Source of the DNA: Burkholderiales bacterium
GTDB taxonomy: Bacteria; Pseudomonadota; Gammaproteobacteria; Burkholderiales; Burkholderiaceae_C
DNA length: 64,000 nt
Assembly: GCA_019509985.1 (NCBI GenBank)
Contig: JAEKLF010000032.1
Span: forward strand, 160,450 to 224,449
Direction of reading: 5' to 3'
Shown: positions 7,976 through 18,048 of the stretch, piece after piece
How the letters are laid out: each line of letters begins with the position of its first letter
How positions within the stretch are numbered: position 1 is the stretch's first letter
Notes under the pieces: generated by a model
What the model saw: only the letters and a program-made list of their open reading frames with translations
Database searches by the model: none
Told to the model about the DNA's origin: nothing
Position numbers and translations under genes: made by a program

Positions 7976-8278
7976 ATGACAAGTGTTGCAGAGGCGGTGT
8001 GGGATTCCCGGGCTCGACAGTCGCTGGCCGATGGCGGGCGAGCCTTTGAACAGCTCCTGGCCATGGCAGAAATGAACGCTGACACCGGGCAGTCCAGCGT
8101 GGTCGCCGCGTTCATCGCTTCGGTGGTGGGCTTCAGCAAATTCGACCTGTACGACCTTCGGCGCCTCGATGTCGACATCTCCGACGACGTGATGGCATGT
8201 ATCGACACGATCCGTTGGCGGAAGGCCCACCTTGCCGACTTAGTCCCAGATGGCTGGTCCCGCGCACACGCAATCTGA
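7976..8278 (+). CDS. DUF7673 family protein (100 aa)
   Basis: The segment DTGQSSVVAAFIAS followed by FDLYDLRRLD and the downstream aspartate/histidine-containing helix matches the DUF7673 family. This family of small proteins is common on plasmids, integrative elements and islands of beta- and gammaproteobacteria. GGGA precedes ATG 7976. The molecular function is unknown. Its presence supports the mobile origin of this block. Confidence 0.6.
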   Translation: MTSVAEAVWDSRARQSLADGGRAFEQLLAMAEMNADTGQSSVVAAFIASVVGFSKFDLYDLRRLDVDISDDVMACIDTIRWRKAHLADLVPDGWSRAHAI

Positions 8279-8386
8279 ATAGATTGGGGCTTCGCGCCGG
8301 CGCAGCGCTAGCCGCAGGCCAGTGGCTGGACGGAAACCACTATTGCGTGCCCTCATGTACCGGCGGCACATGTCGCAGAATGTCGC

Positions 8387-8731
8387 ATGCCCAGAGACAT
8401 CCGCGTGCCGATTCCTGACCAGGCAACCGACCTCCGCCTGTATTTCGATGAGATGGTCGAGAACGACGCCTTTGGCACGGCGCTGGATTTCAGCGTCGCA
8501 GAGTTCGACGAACTGGCCAGGCTGGTCGACCTACAGTTGACCGGCGCCGAAGCCACGGCAGGTGGCGTGGCTGTGTACTACTCGGTCTACTGGGAGGCCT
8601 TCCACGCCTGCGATGACAAGACGGTCGGTGGCGACCATGCACGAATCGCGCGCGGAAAGGTGGATGGTTCCGACTGGGTTTTCACGCGCGCAGAGTTGCC
8701 GGTAGGCCGGACTCCGGCCGACGATTTCTGA
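8387..8731 (+). CDS. Hypothetical protein (114 aa)
   Basis: An acidic, soluble 114-residue frame starts at ATG 8387. It contains ATDLRLYFDEMVENDAF at 13-29 and a C-terminal beta-rich part. It is followed after 20 bases by another small gene on the same strand, so the two may be cotranscribed. There are no recognisable motifs, no signal peptide and no membrane helix. Confidence 0.55.
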   Translation: MPRDIRVPIPDQATDLRLYFDEMVENDAFGTALDFSVAEFDELARLVDLQLTGAEATAGGVAVYYSVYWEAFHACDDKTVGGDHARIARGKVDGSDWVFTRAELPVGRTPADDF

Positions 8732-8751
8732 CCTGGGGGACAACCCACGGC

Positions 8752-9114
8752 ATGGACGCGCCTGCGCTTCCTCCTGACGAAGTTGGCCCGCAGCTCGAAG
8801 GCAAGGCTAAGGCCATTGGCGACTTGGATTCGCTCGTGCAGGCGTTGTTGACTGCATTGCCCGCTTCGAAGCCCTGGCAGCGTCAGCTGCGCATGCACTT
8901 GGCCGACGTGGACCGCGTCAGCCAAGTCCTTCGGCTTGTCGTTGCGATGGGCCGCAGTGAGCAGGAGGTCAACCAGGCTGCCGGTGAGTTGCTAGCGGCC
9001 ATGCGTGCCGCCAAAGCCAGCGTCAACGGTGGCCGCGCCGACATGGGAACAAAGGCTGCGGCCTCCCTCGGCTTTAACCTTGCGCAAAAAGTCGTCGCCA
9101 GTCTGAGCAAGTAG
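8752..9114 (+). CDS. Hypothetical helical protein (120 aa)
   Basis: This is an alanine- and leucine-rich, almost wholly helical protein with amphipathic repeats (residues 20-100), perhaps a coiled-coil or four-helix bundle. GGGGGAC lies upstream of ATG 8752. It is probably cotranscribed with the gene before it. No family is recognised. Confidence 0.6.
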   Translation: MDAPALPPDEVGPQLEGKAKAIGDLDSLVQALLTALPASKPWQRQLRMHLADVDRVSQVLRLVVAMGRSEQEVNQAAGELLAAMRAAKASVNGGRADMGTKAAASLGFNLAQKVVASLSK

Positions 9115-9134
9115 TCGAGTCGAGCCAAGTTGAC

Positions 9135-9389
9135 TCAATCCATCAACTCTGGATGCCGAGCTCGCAATGCCTTCGCAGCGTCGCTTAGAAAATCGGTGCC
9201 GGCGGCGGCAACAACTGCGCGTGCCAGTTTCATCCGGGCGTCGTCCAGAGTTCCTCGACAGTCTTCGAGGTTGTACTTGCGGTCTGCTGCCTGGGAGACT
9301 ACTAGCTTCGCTAGCACCCTAGCGCTTCCTGTGTCTGGATGAGTGTTGATCCAGTCGAGTGCTGGCGCGACGGGATGGTCTATGGTCAT
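9135..9389 (-). CDS. Hypothetical protein (84 aa)
   Basis: An 84-residue helical frame starts at ATG 9389 and contains DWINTHPDTGSARVLAKLVV and a lysine/arginine-rich C-terminus. It is convergent with the preceding gene (20-base gap). The ribosome-binding site is poor, so the start is uncertain. No family is recognised. Confidence 0.45.
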   Translation of the reverse strand: MTIDHPVAPALDWINTHPDTGSARVLAKLVVSQAADRKYNLEDCRGTLDDARMKLARAVVAAAGTDFLSDAAKALRARHPELMD

Positions 9390-9512
9390 ATTCGTTGGTC
9401 GGGGTTGCGGTCGATGTGACGGAGCCGAATCTGATTGCCAAATGGGGCGGTTCGATGAGCGACGCTTTGGGTCAAATGGTTCCGCGGCAGCCTAGGCGCG
9501 GAAAGGGTGTCT

Positions 9513-9983
9513 TTAGGTCGGCTTCGTAGGATTCGGCAGGCGAGACAGCGCAAGGTCGACGACTGAAGGGACTGGCGTGTAGGCGCGGGAAGTGGCAAGC
9601 GCCGGAGCGACCAAAACCTCATGGCATAGGGCATCGGCCGGGCCGCCACCCAGTCCGACGGCGACTTGTAGCATCACCCAATCGAGTTCGCGGTCGTCGA
9701 GGTCCCACCCTTTGTTCACGACGCCCTTGGCCAACCGCCGGAGGTACTCTTTGAGTGGCAGCTCGGCGTACTGGACCCGCTTGCGGACGGCGAGTTCGGT
9801 CAGCTGCGTCGCGAGGTTCTGACAGGCATCAAAACGCGCAACTAGCTCTTCACCGGTCTCACCGACGACGAACGTGCCGTCAATCAGCCGCGCTGCAAGC
9901 TTCGGCTGAACGCCCGAAAGCGCGCCTTCGCCGCGCCGCGGGAAGTCCGCTGGCATTAGGCTGGCATCTGTTTGCTTGCTCAT
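9513..9983 (-). CDS. Conserved hypothetical protein (156 aa), last gene of the AbrB/exonuclease operon
   Basis: The N-terminus carries FPRRGEGALSGVQPKLAARL, then FVVGETGEELVARFDACQNL and a helical region with KGVVNKGWDLDDRELDW. Proteins with this PxxGxxxGVQPK opening and a Y/FDxC segment occur on proteobacterial plasmids and islands beside transposition or toxin-like genes; the function is unknown. Its ATG overlaps the stop of the AbrB-like gene (ATGA), so it is translationally coupled to it. It is mostly hydrophilic, with no membrane segment. Confidence 0.65.
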   Translation of the reverse strand: MSKQTDASLMPADFPRRGEGALSGVQPKLAARLIDGTFVVGETGEELVARFDACQNLATQLTELAVRKRVQYAELPLKEYLRRLAKGVVNKGWDLDDRELDWVMLQVAVGLGGGPADALCHEVLVAPALATSRAYTPVPSVVDLALSRLPNPTKPT

Positions 9984-10186
9984 GCGCCCTCGCCTTCAGG
10001 GCCGGCTTGCTTTTGTGGGGGCGATAGGGCATCTGTCGTTGGTGACGCGGCTCTCACGATGACGGCTCCATCCATCTGCAGATCGAAGTTGAGCTTGTCC
10101 CCTGACTTCACGCCAAGACCATCCAACAGCTCCTTGGGCAAAGTGAGTCTTCCTTGCCTACCTGCTGTGGCCGTTGGGACCCTCAT
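9980..10186 (-). CDS. AbrB/MazE/SpoVT-type DNA-binding protein (68 aa)
   Basis: ATAGRQGRLTLPKELLDGLG (about 6-25) followed by KSGDKLNFDLQMDGAVIV is the swapped-hairpin SpoVT/AbrB fold, used by MazE-type antitoxins and transition-state regulators. I take ATG 10186 rather than the longer frame because it overlaps the TGA of the exonuclease gene (ATGA) and begins exactly at the domain. It may autoregulate the operon or act as antitoxin. A glutamine/proline-rich tail follows the domain. Confidence 0.75.
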   Translation of the reverse strand: MRVPTATAGRQGRLTLPKELLDGLGVKSGDKLNFDLQMDGAVIVRAASPTTDALSPPQKQAGPEGEGA

Positions 10187-10920
10187 CGCAACACCTCGGC
10201 ACTGAGGACCAGCGTCGATGCGCCGATACGAGCAACACAGCGCAGCCGCTGGCCTACCTTCAGGTCCCGCCAACCCACGCCCGCAGTACCTTCGCCTATG
10301 GATAGGGTGAGCTCGCCGTCATCGCTCTCCGCGTGCACGAATTCGAACTCGCTAACGACGAATTTGACCGTAGCGAAGACTTCAATAGTCTTGGTCTCCA
10401 TGCTTTCAACCGTGGGATGCACGATGGCGAAGCGCAGCCGCAATGAGTAGGCATCTGCAAGTGCGTGATGGCGCTTGATGCCCCTGGCCGATTCGAGCAT
10501 CTCCCATGCCGAATCTGCCGCGCGCAGGCCGTCCTCATCGCTGAGGAGATACGAGACGTTCGTTGGGTGAAGACGCGCCCTCGGCGGCCTGGGCGCTGCA
10601 GCCAACAACTGTTCCACGAGCAAGTAGTCGCCGCTGTAGTCATAGATCATCTCGACGTCGGCAGCGCCCAATCCATCAAGCCATTCGACGAGTTGAGCAG
10701 CCAGCCCCTCCCACGGGACGGCTGGCTCGAGTCCAAGCTGCGGCAAGACCTGTTCAGACACGAAATCGTTGGGGTGCAGCTGTAGCAGAGCTTCGACTTC
10801 TTCGCGGGTGCGCTCGCCGTACAGCTCGCTGTCGTCCTGGCCCAAGAACGCTGCGCTGAGAAAGCAGGGTCCGCTCGGCGTCTGCAGAAACTCGGTGTCG
10901 AGACAGACGAGAAACGCCAT
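10183..10920 (-). CDS. DEDDh-like 3'-5' exonuclease domain protein (245 aa)
   Basis: Residues 1-165 resemble the Rv2179c-type exoribonuclease family: D8 and E10 in LDTEF, an acidic segment around D94-D98 in YDYSGDY, and HHALADA at 151-157 giving the H-x4-D motif. The C-terminal about 80 residues form a separate beta-rich domain (KTIEVFATVKF to the end) of unknown role. ATG 10920 is chosen because the frame further upstream is antisense-like and overlaps the previous gene. The gene lies 13 bases after the 171-residue gene and overlaps the AbrB-like start. Substrate (RNA or DNA) is not readable. Confidence 0.65.
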   Translation of the reverse strand: MAFLVCLDTEFLQTPSGPCFLSAAFLGQDDSELYGERTREEVEALLQLHPNDFVSEQVLPQLGLEPAVPWEGLAAQLVEWLDGLGAADVEMIYDYSGDYLLVEQLLAAAPRPPRARLHPTNVSYLLSDEDGLRAADSAWEMLESARGIKRHHALADAYSLRLRFAIVHPTVESMETKTIEVFATVKFVVSEFEFVHAESDDGELTLSIGEGTAGVGWRDLKVGQRLRCVARIGASTLVLSAEVLR

Positions 10921-10933
10921 GTTCGGGGACGCC

Positions 10934-11449
10934 TCAGACAGTGGTCTGAGCAGCCGGGGCGGGCAGTTCGGCTGCGCCCGCCACCGCCTGTTCCACCTGA
11001 TAGTGGACGATGAGTCCGATAGACAACAACGGATCGTCTCGTTTGGGACGCTGTGGAACCACGACGATAGCGACTTGGACTTGTTGACTGACCGAGGAAG
11101 GGGGCAACTGAGGCGCATCGGGGCAGAACTGGTTGCCCTCGCAATCGCGCACCACCACCATCGTGTACTCCCCCCCGACCTTACCGATCTTGACCTCCAC
11201 GATGGGTCGGATGTCCCATCCATCACGAAACGGGATTGCCGCCAGGAGATGGACCAACTCTCCTCCCGAGGCGTGGAGATGTCCTGCAAGCTCGCCACCA
11301 GAGTGCGAGACGAAGGTTTGGAGATTGGCGTTTTCCGTACCGCCTCCGTCGAGAAGGGTTCCAGTGAACCAGGGCTTGGCCGTGGCCGGCCAGCGCACTG
11401 CGTTCGTTTGGAGTTCCCAGAGCGCATGGGACAGGGAATAGGTAATCAC
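10934..11449 (-). CDS. Hypothetical protein (171 aa), first gene of the operon
   Basis: The start is GTG at 11449 with a good GAGGGAA site upstream. Residues 1-120 look like a compact alpha/beta domain (DIRPIVEVKIGKVGGEYTMVVV is its clearest strand pair); the C-terminal 20 residues are alanine/proline rich. It heads an operon with the exonuclease, AbrB-like and 156-residue genes and is divergent from the XRE regulator. I do not recognise the family. Confidence 0.6.
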   Translation of the reverse strand: MITYSLSHALWELQTNAVRWPATAKPWFTGTLLDGGGTENANLQTFVSHSGGELAGHLHASGGELVHLLAAIPFRDGWDIRPIVEVKIGKVGGEYTMVVVRDCEGNQFCPDAPQLPPSSVSQQVQVAIVVVPQRPKRDDPLLSIGLIVHYQVEQAVAGAAELPAPAAQTTV

Positions 11450-11623
11450 TGGCGTTCCCTCATATGTCTGTGAAGCAACCTCGACGGAGATGAACTAGCG
11501 GAACGTCGAGTGCGCTCTGCACGCCTTCAGTCCGGAGAAACCGAGATGTATAGACAGTATATGTTTGGACGGTAGATTTATGTGCTGTAGATTTTTAGAG
11601 TGAAGTTGAGGACCCTTCTGTTT

Positions 11624-11848
11624 ATGAAAAAACAGAAGCTCGCCGCGAGGGCGATCCTTGCCTCGAACGTGCAGGCTCTCCGTGGTGGGCTGGGCGTGTC
11701 GCAGGAGAAGCTCGGCGAGATGGCCGGGCTCCATCGCACCTATATCAGCCAGATTGAACGACAGCGCTTGAACATCACCTTGGACAGTCTCGAGAAGCTG
11801 GCGGAGGTGCTTGAAGTCCGCGTGTTCGAGTTGCTGGTGGAGCACTGA
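11624..11848 (+). CDS. XRE-family helix-turn-helix regulator (74 aa)
   Basis: This single-domain Cro/C1-type protein has LGVSQEKLGEMAGLHRTYISQIERQ as the helix-turn-helix, then TLDSLEKLAEVLEV completing the five-helix fold. I use ATG 11624; a GTG at 11600 would only add an unrelated leader. It is transcribed away from the exonuclease/AbrB operon, with a 174-base AT-rich spacer between them that probably contains the promoters and its operators. In controlled restriction-modification or toxin modules such proteins set expression levels. Confidence 0.9.
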   Translation: MKKQKLAARAILASNVQALRGGLGVSQEKLGEMAGLHRTYISQIERQRLNITLDSLEKLAEVLEVRVFELLVEH

Positions 11849-12166
11849 CTAGCGTGAGCGGGTTGAGTCAGCTGCGACGAAGCAGGCGTAAGTTAGCTCG
11901 CCGAGTGCTGCGAAGTGCTGTCCATTCGTCGAGGTTCCGATGGAAGCCATTTCGCCGGTTGCTCAGAGGGCCCTACGGCTCGGCGGGAGTGCCCCCTTCC
12001 CCGGAGGGGAAGGGCCGGGGGTTGGGACGTTTCAAAGCGCTATGCCATTAGCCGCAAGTACCGCGCCGGACTTGATACGAACTTACGGCTAATGTCCGCA
12101 TCTCAATTGAAGCGTTTCTCCGCTGAATTGGGAGACTCGGCTAACGTTCGCCAGAACATAAATGCT
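11849..12166. other. Non-coding right end of the island
   Basis: This 318-base stretch between the XRE gene and the comM remnant has no supported gene. It contains a GC hairpin (CCCTTCCCC GGAG GGGAAGGG near 11993-12014) and then, in the last 125 bases, several copies of a CGGCTAA-type word in both orientations. The pattern suggests an element end with recombinase- or transposase-binding sites, but no known terminal sequence is recognised. Confidence 0.5.
12046..12094. repeat. Inverted repeat near the island/comM junction
   Basis: CATTAGCCGCAAGT (12046-12059) and ACTTACGGCTAATG (12081-12094) are inverted 14-base arms with one mismatch and a 21-base spacer. A further CGGCTAACG lies at 12139-12147, about 20 bases from the junction. 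The arrangement resembles the multiple protein-binding repeats at ends of transposon-like elements or attachment sites. Confidence 0.5.
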
Positions 12167-12775
12167 GACGAATTGCCTGAGTTTCCGAGGGCCGCGATGG
12201 AGGCCTTGCGCGAGCCCCTGGAGACCGGCCGCATCCTCATTTCGAGGGCCGCGCGGCAGGCCGAATTCCCCGCGCGCTTCCAGCTCGTGGCCGCCATGAA
12301 CCCTTGTCAATGTGGACATCATGGCAACCCCTTGCGGGCCTGCCGCTGCACGCCGGACCAGATCGCGCGATACCAGGGCCGGCTCAGCGGCCCCTTCCTC
12401 GACCGGCTGGACCTGCTCATCGAGGTGCCGGTGATCCCGCCCCGGGAGTTGCAGGATCTGGCCCCGAGCGAGACCAGCGCCGTCGTCGCCGGGCGTGTGG
12501 CGGCAGCGCGCGATCGTGCGCTCGCACGCCAGGGTGTGCCGAACGCGCTGCTGCAGGCTCAGGATCTGGCCACGCATGCCGTGCTAGAACCGGCGGCCAA
12601 GGCCCTGCTGGAGCGGTCGGCGGAGCGGCTGGGCTGGTCGGCGCGCAGCTTTCACCGCGTGCAGCGCGTGGCGCGGACGGTGGCCGACCTGGCAGGCGCG
12701 GACACCATCGCGCCCGCGCACGTGGCCGAAGCCATCCAGCTGCGCCGCGGCCTGCCGGGTGCTACTGGCGGCTGA
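12167..12775 (+). pseudogene. comM: comM (YifB, Mg-chelatase-like AAA+ helicase), 3' remnant
   Basis: ComM is a hexameric AAA+ branch-migration helicase that helps integrate DNA during natural transformation; full-length proteins are about 500 residues. Here recognisable homology starts at DELPEFPRAAMEALREPLE, the Walker B region usually preceded by a hydrophobic FL. It continues through the ISRAARQAEFPA segment, the AAMNPCQCGHHG zinc-like cluster, the LDLLIEVP segment and the C-terminal helical domain up to the normal end. The N-terminal Lon-like domain and Walker A are missing; upstream sequence is island DNA. Although an open frame extends upstream to 11915, that leader is not ComM. The product cannot be active. 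Confidence 0.9.
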
Positions 12776-13196
12776 GCCGGCCGTCCTTCTCGCGCACCGT
12801 GTCGCCGGCTCTGAGCTGCGGGTCGGCGCCGAGCTCGGTGCTGCGCTGACTGCCATCCTTGTTGACCAGGGTCACGACCCAGACGGTGCGCTTCTTCGCG
12901 TTCTTCTCGACCTCGTTACCGGCATAGCCACCGGCCACCGCGCCACCGACGGTCGCGAGCTTCTTGCCGGTGCCGCCGCCGACGCGATTGCCGAGCAGGC
13001 CACCGACCACGGCACCGCCGACGGCACCGACGCCGCTGCCCGAGCCCTTGCGGGTTTCGGTGTGCACCTGCTGCACCCAGGCGCAGCCGTCGCACAGGCG
13101 GGACAACTGCTTGGGCGTGGGCACCGACGTCGCGGGCGACTGCGCCTGCGCGGTACTCAGGGTGGCGGCCAGCGCCACGGCGATCATCAGCTTCAT
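12762..13196 (-). CDS. Glycine-zipper 2TM envelope protein (144 aa)
   Basis: A signal peptide (MKLMIAVALAATLSTAQAQ) leads a periplasmic or outer-membrane protein. Residues about 50-100 contain GVGAVGGAVVGGLLGN and KLATVGGAVAGGYAGN, the glycine-zipper pair of the SlyB/Rick_17kDa family, which inserts as a helical hairpin in the envelope. A C-terminal beta part (TVWVVTLVNKDGS) binds or faces solvent. Two cysteines (LCDGC) lie before the zipper. ATG 13196 is chosen as it begins the signal peptide. It is a tandem paralog of the next gene upstream. Its 3' end overlaps the end of the comM remnant by 14 bases. Confidence 0.85.
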   Translation of the reverse strand: MKLMIAVALAATLSTAQAQSPATSVPTPKQLSRLCDGCAWVQQVHTETRKGSGSGVGAVGGAVVGGLLGNRVGGGTGKKLATVGGAVAGGYAGNEVEKNAKKRTVWVVTLVNKDGSQRSTELGADPQLRAGDTVREKDGRLSRQ

Positions 13197-13225
13197 GGCG
13201 TCGGGTCTCCAGACTTGCGACGGCA

Positions 13226-13792
13226 TCAGGCGCGCGTGAAGCCGTTTTCGGTCAGGCGCACTTCGTCGCCGACGCGCAGGCCCGGGTCGGCACTGCGCTC
13301 GAAGCGGCGCGTGCGGCCGTCGCGTTCCTGCACCTGCACGACCCAGACGGTGTGGGTGTTGTGGTTCTTCTCGATCTCGTTGCCGGCATAGCCACCGGCG
13401 ACGGCACCGCCGACCGTGGCGAGCTTGCGGCCATTGCCGCCACCCACCATATTGCCCAGCAGGCCGCCGACGACGGCGCCACCCACGACACCCACGCCGC
13501 TGCTCTTGCCGCGACGGGCTTCGGTGTGCACATCGGTCACACGTCCACAGCGCTCGCAAAGCACGGGCTGGGCAGGGCTTTCAGCGGGCACCGGCTGGGC
13601 TTCGCGCGCCGGTTCGGTGCTGGCCAGACGCTGCGGCTGGGCACTCGTTGGCGCCGGCACGGCGGCGGCAACGGGTTCGGCGGTATCACCATGCGAACGG
13701 CCCACCGCATAGGCGCCGCCGAGCAAAGCGAGGACGACTGCAACGCCGGCGACGATCTGCGTGGACTTGACGGGAAGTGTGGGGGTCGACAT
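13226..13792 (-). CDS. Glycine-zipper 2TM envelope protein, inner-membrane anchored paralog (188 aa)
   Basis: After an N-terminal transmembrane anchor (IVAGVAVVLALLGGAYAVG) and an Ala/Pro linker there is LCERCGRV and the same zipper as its neighbour (GVGVVGGAVVGGLLGN, KLATVGGAVAGGYAGN), then a C-terminal beta region. The two genes, 29 bases apart on the same strand, arose by tandem duplication and probably form one transcript; they differ in using an anchor versus a cleavable signal. ATG 13792 starts just before the anchor. The role is likely cell-envelope integrity; exact function is unknown. Confidence 0.85.
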   Translation of the reverse strand: MSTPTLPVKSTQIVAGVAVVLALLGGAYAVGRSHGDTAEPVAAAVPAPTSAQPQRLASTEPAREAQPVPAESPAQPVLCERCGRVTDVHTEARRGKSSGVGVVGGAVVGGLLGNMVGGGNGRKLATVGGAVAGGYAGNEIEKNHNTHTVWVVQVQERDGRTRRFERSADPGLRVGDEVRLTENGFTRA

Positions 13793-13903
13793 GGGGCCTC
13801 CGATGTGTTTGAACAATGCGGCGAGGATGCCGCCCGGCCACGTCCTGCCCTGTAGGACAAGGCCGCTTCAGTTACAAATAGCCCGCCGAGGCGGCATTTC
13901 GTG

Positions 13904-16612
<2,709 letters not shown>

Positions 16613-16638
16613 CGATGGCGTCTCGCGCGGGGAATCGA

Positions 16639-16693
16639 TGAGCGCCGTTGGAAAACGATCCGAGCCTGGGGAAAACCTCGCAGCGCTCCTCGG
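16639..16693 (-). promoter_or_regulatory. SAH riboswitch upstream of metH part 2
   Basis: Read on the minus strand, CCGAGGAGCGCTGCGAGG, then CCCCAGGCTCGG, then a CGTT/AACG hairpin and GGCGCTCA reproduce the conserved core of the S-adenosylhomocysteine riboswitch class known from Ralstonia. P1 is CCGAG (16693-16689) with CTCGG (16664-16660). The pseudoknot pairs AGCGC with the downstream GCGCT (16645-16641). It ends 27 bases before the metH start codon, so ligand binding would free the translation start or prevent termination. This class activates genes of SAH removal and methionine regeneration. Confidence 0.92.
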
Positions 16694-16782
16694 ATGAGCC
16701 GGGAATTCTACGCAGCCGCCCCTTCGCCAGCGCTCAAGACTTGCTTGCCCGTGCCGAATGCACGATCAGAATGCCTGTATCC

Positions 16783-17985
16783 ATGGCCTCTGAACTCATC
16801 CCCCTCCCAACCCGCACGCTGCGCGTGGGCATGACGCTGCCCTACAACCTCTTCGATGCCAACGGCAAGTTGCTGTTCGCGCGCGGCCAGGTGTTGCGCG
16901 ACTCGCCGCTGGTGCGCGGCCTTGTGGATGGCGGCGCCTGGGTGAACGCCGACGAAACGGTGGAGTACCAGCGGGCGCTGGCTCACCGCCTCGACACGCT
17001 GGTCATGCAGGACGTGCCACTGTCCGACATCGCCAAGGCCGACACGGGTTTCCGGCTGGACTCCCTCGTCCCGAGCAAGGTCGAACTGGGCCCGCGCGAG
17101 GCCTGGTCCAACCTGCTGCTGCAGACCCACAGCCTGCTGCGCGAGACCGAGCCGGCCCACTTCGGCACCCGCCTGGCCCAGTTGCGCGACGCTGCGCTGA
17201 AGCGCCTGCACGCCCACCCCGACGCGACGCTGATGCTGCTCATCTTCGAGAGCAGCCAGGAGTTCGGCGACTACAGCGCCCGCCACGCGCTGCTGACCCT
17301 GCTGCTGGCCGACCTCGTCGCGCAACAGCTGCAGCTTTCTCCCGAGCTGCGCGAAGCCCTGCAAGGCGCCGCGCTGACGATGAACTACGGCGCCGGCCCG
17401 GCTCACGACCGCCTGGCCAGCCAGGTCGACCCAGCCACTGCCGCCCAGCGCCAGGCCTTGGCCGCCCACGGCGACCGCGCCGCCGCACGGCTGGCGCAAG
17501 TCGGCGTCACCGACGCCGCTTGGCTGACAGCCGTGCGCCTGCACCACGAGGCCGGCCCCGGCCCGCTGGCCACGCGCAGCGTTGGCGAAAAACTCGCGCG
17601 CCTGCTGCGCCGCATCGACCTGTTCGGCGCGCGACTGTCACCGCGTCGCAGCCGCCAGGCGCTCAATGGCGCTGCGGCGGCGCGCGCCGTCTACCTGGAC
17701 GAACTCGGCCAGCCCGACGAGGCCGGCGCCGCCCTCATCAAGACCGTGGGCCTCTACCCGCCGGGCAGCATCGTGCGCCTGGCCAACGGCGAGGTCGGCA
17801 TCGTCTGCAAGCGCGGCTTCAGCGCCACCGAGCCCCTCGTCGCCGCGTTGATCGGCAAGAGCGGCAGCCCGCTGAGCAACCCGGTGCCGCGCGACACCCG
17901 CCTGGCCGCCCAGGCCATCGCGGCCAGCCTCGCGCCGGCGGAATTCAAGCTGCGCGTGAACCTGGAAGCCCTGCTCAAGCTTTGA
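16783..17985 (+). CDS. Degenerate HD-GYP-like domain protein (400 aa)
   Basis: The N-terminal about 110 residues (LRVGMTLPYNLFDANGKLLFARGQ) are the domain usually found before HD-GYP phosphodiesterase domains in betaproteobacteria. Residues 150-330 follow the helical HD layout, but the expected HD and HDIGK residues are replaced (NYGAGPAHD where HDIGKxxV is expected), and of the GYP motif only HHEAGPGPL remains. It is therefore probably catalytically dead and may sense or bind rather than hydrolyse c-di-GMP. A C-terminal beta domain (GSIVRLANGEVGIVCKRG) is typical of this family. ATG 16783 or 16771 could be the start; neither has a strong ribosome site. It is divergent from metH. Confidence 0.7.
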   Translation: MASELIPLPTRTLRVGMTLPYNLFDANGKLLFARGQVLRDSPLVRGLVDGGAWVNADETVEYQRALAHRLDTLVMQDVPLSDIAKADTGFRLDSLVPSKVELGPREAWSNLLLQTHSLLRETEPAHFGTRLAQLRDAALKRLHAHPDATLMLLIFESSQEFGDYSARHALLTLLLADLVAQQLQLSPELREALQGAALTMNYGAGPAHDRLASQVDPATAAQRQALAAHGDRAAARLAQVGVTDAAWLTAVRLHHEAGPGPLATRSVGEKLARLLRRIDLFGARLSPRRSRQALNGAAAARAVYLDELGQPDEAGAALIKTVGLYPPGSIVRLANGEVGIVCKRGFSATEPLVAALIGKSGSPLSNPVPRDTRLAAQAIAASLAPAEFKLRVNLEALLKL

Positions 17986-18010
17986 GCACCGACTGACTGC
18001 CAACAGCGAC

Positions 18011-18034
18011 AAGGGCGGCCGCAGGCGGCCCTTT
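18011..18034 (+). terminator. Terminator hairpin after the HD-like gene
   Basis: AAGGGC and GCCCTT form the outer stem, GCC and GGC the inner one around GCA, followed by TTTGTT. It ends 14 bases before the -35 element of the gntR-type gene and separates the two units. Confidence 0.6.
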
Positions 18035-18048
18035 GTTCATTTCGGCAC

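Larger units (their letters stand above)
1..12166. mobile_element. Genomic island inserted in comM (right part; left end outside window)
   Basis: This block differs from the rest of the window in lower GC, more AT-rich spacers, many orphan or hypothetical genes and a concentration of nuclease and methyltransferase genes. Its right limit is sharp: at about 12167 the reading frame becomes the C-terminal 202 residues of ComM, with no comM 5' part anywhere in the window. comM is a known integration hotspot for genomic islands, for example the AbaR islands of Acinetobacter. No transposase or integrase is seen here, so the mobility genes, if any, lie to the left. The island identity is inferred from the broken gene plus composition. 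Target duplication could not be checked because the left junction is missing. Confidence 0.7.

Noticed and set aside
10921..11427. N-terminal extension of the exonuclease frame
   Set aside because: Serine/arginine-rich shadow of the preceding 171-residue gene; the domain starts exactly at ATG 10920.
12046..12150. Integron attC-like site
   Set aside because: The inverted repeat lacks the RYYYAAC and GTTRRRY core boxes and no integron integrase or cassette array is seen.
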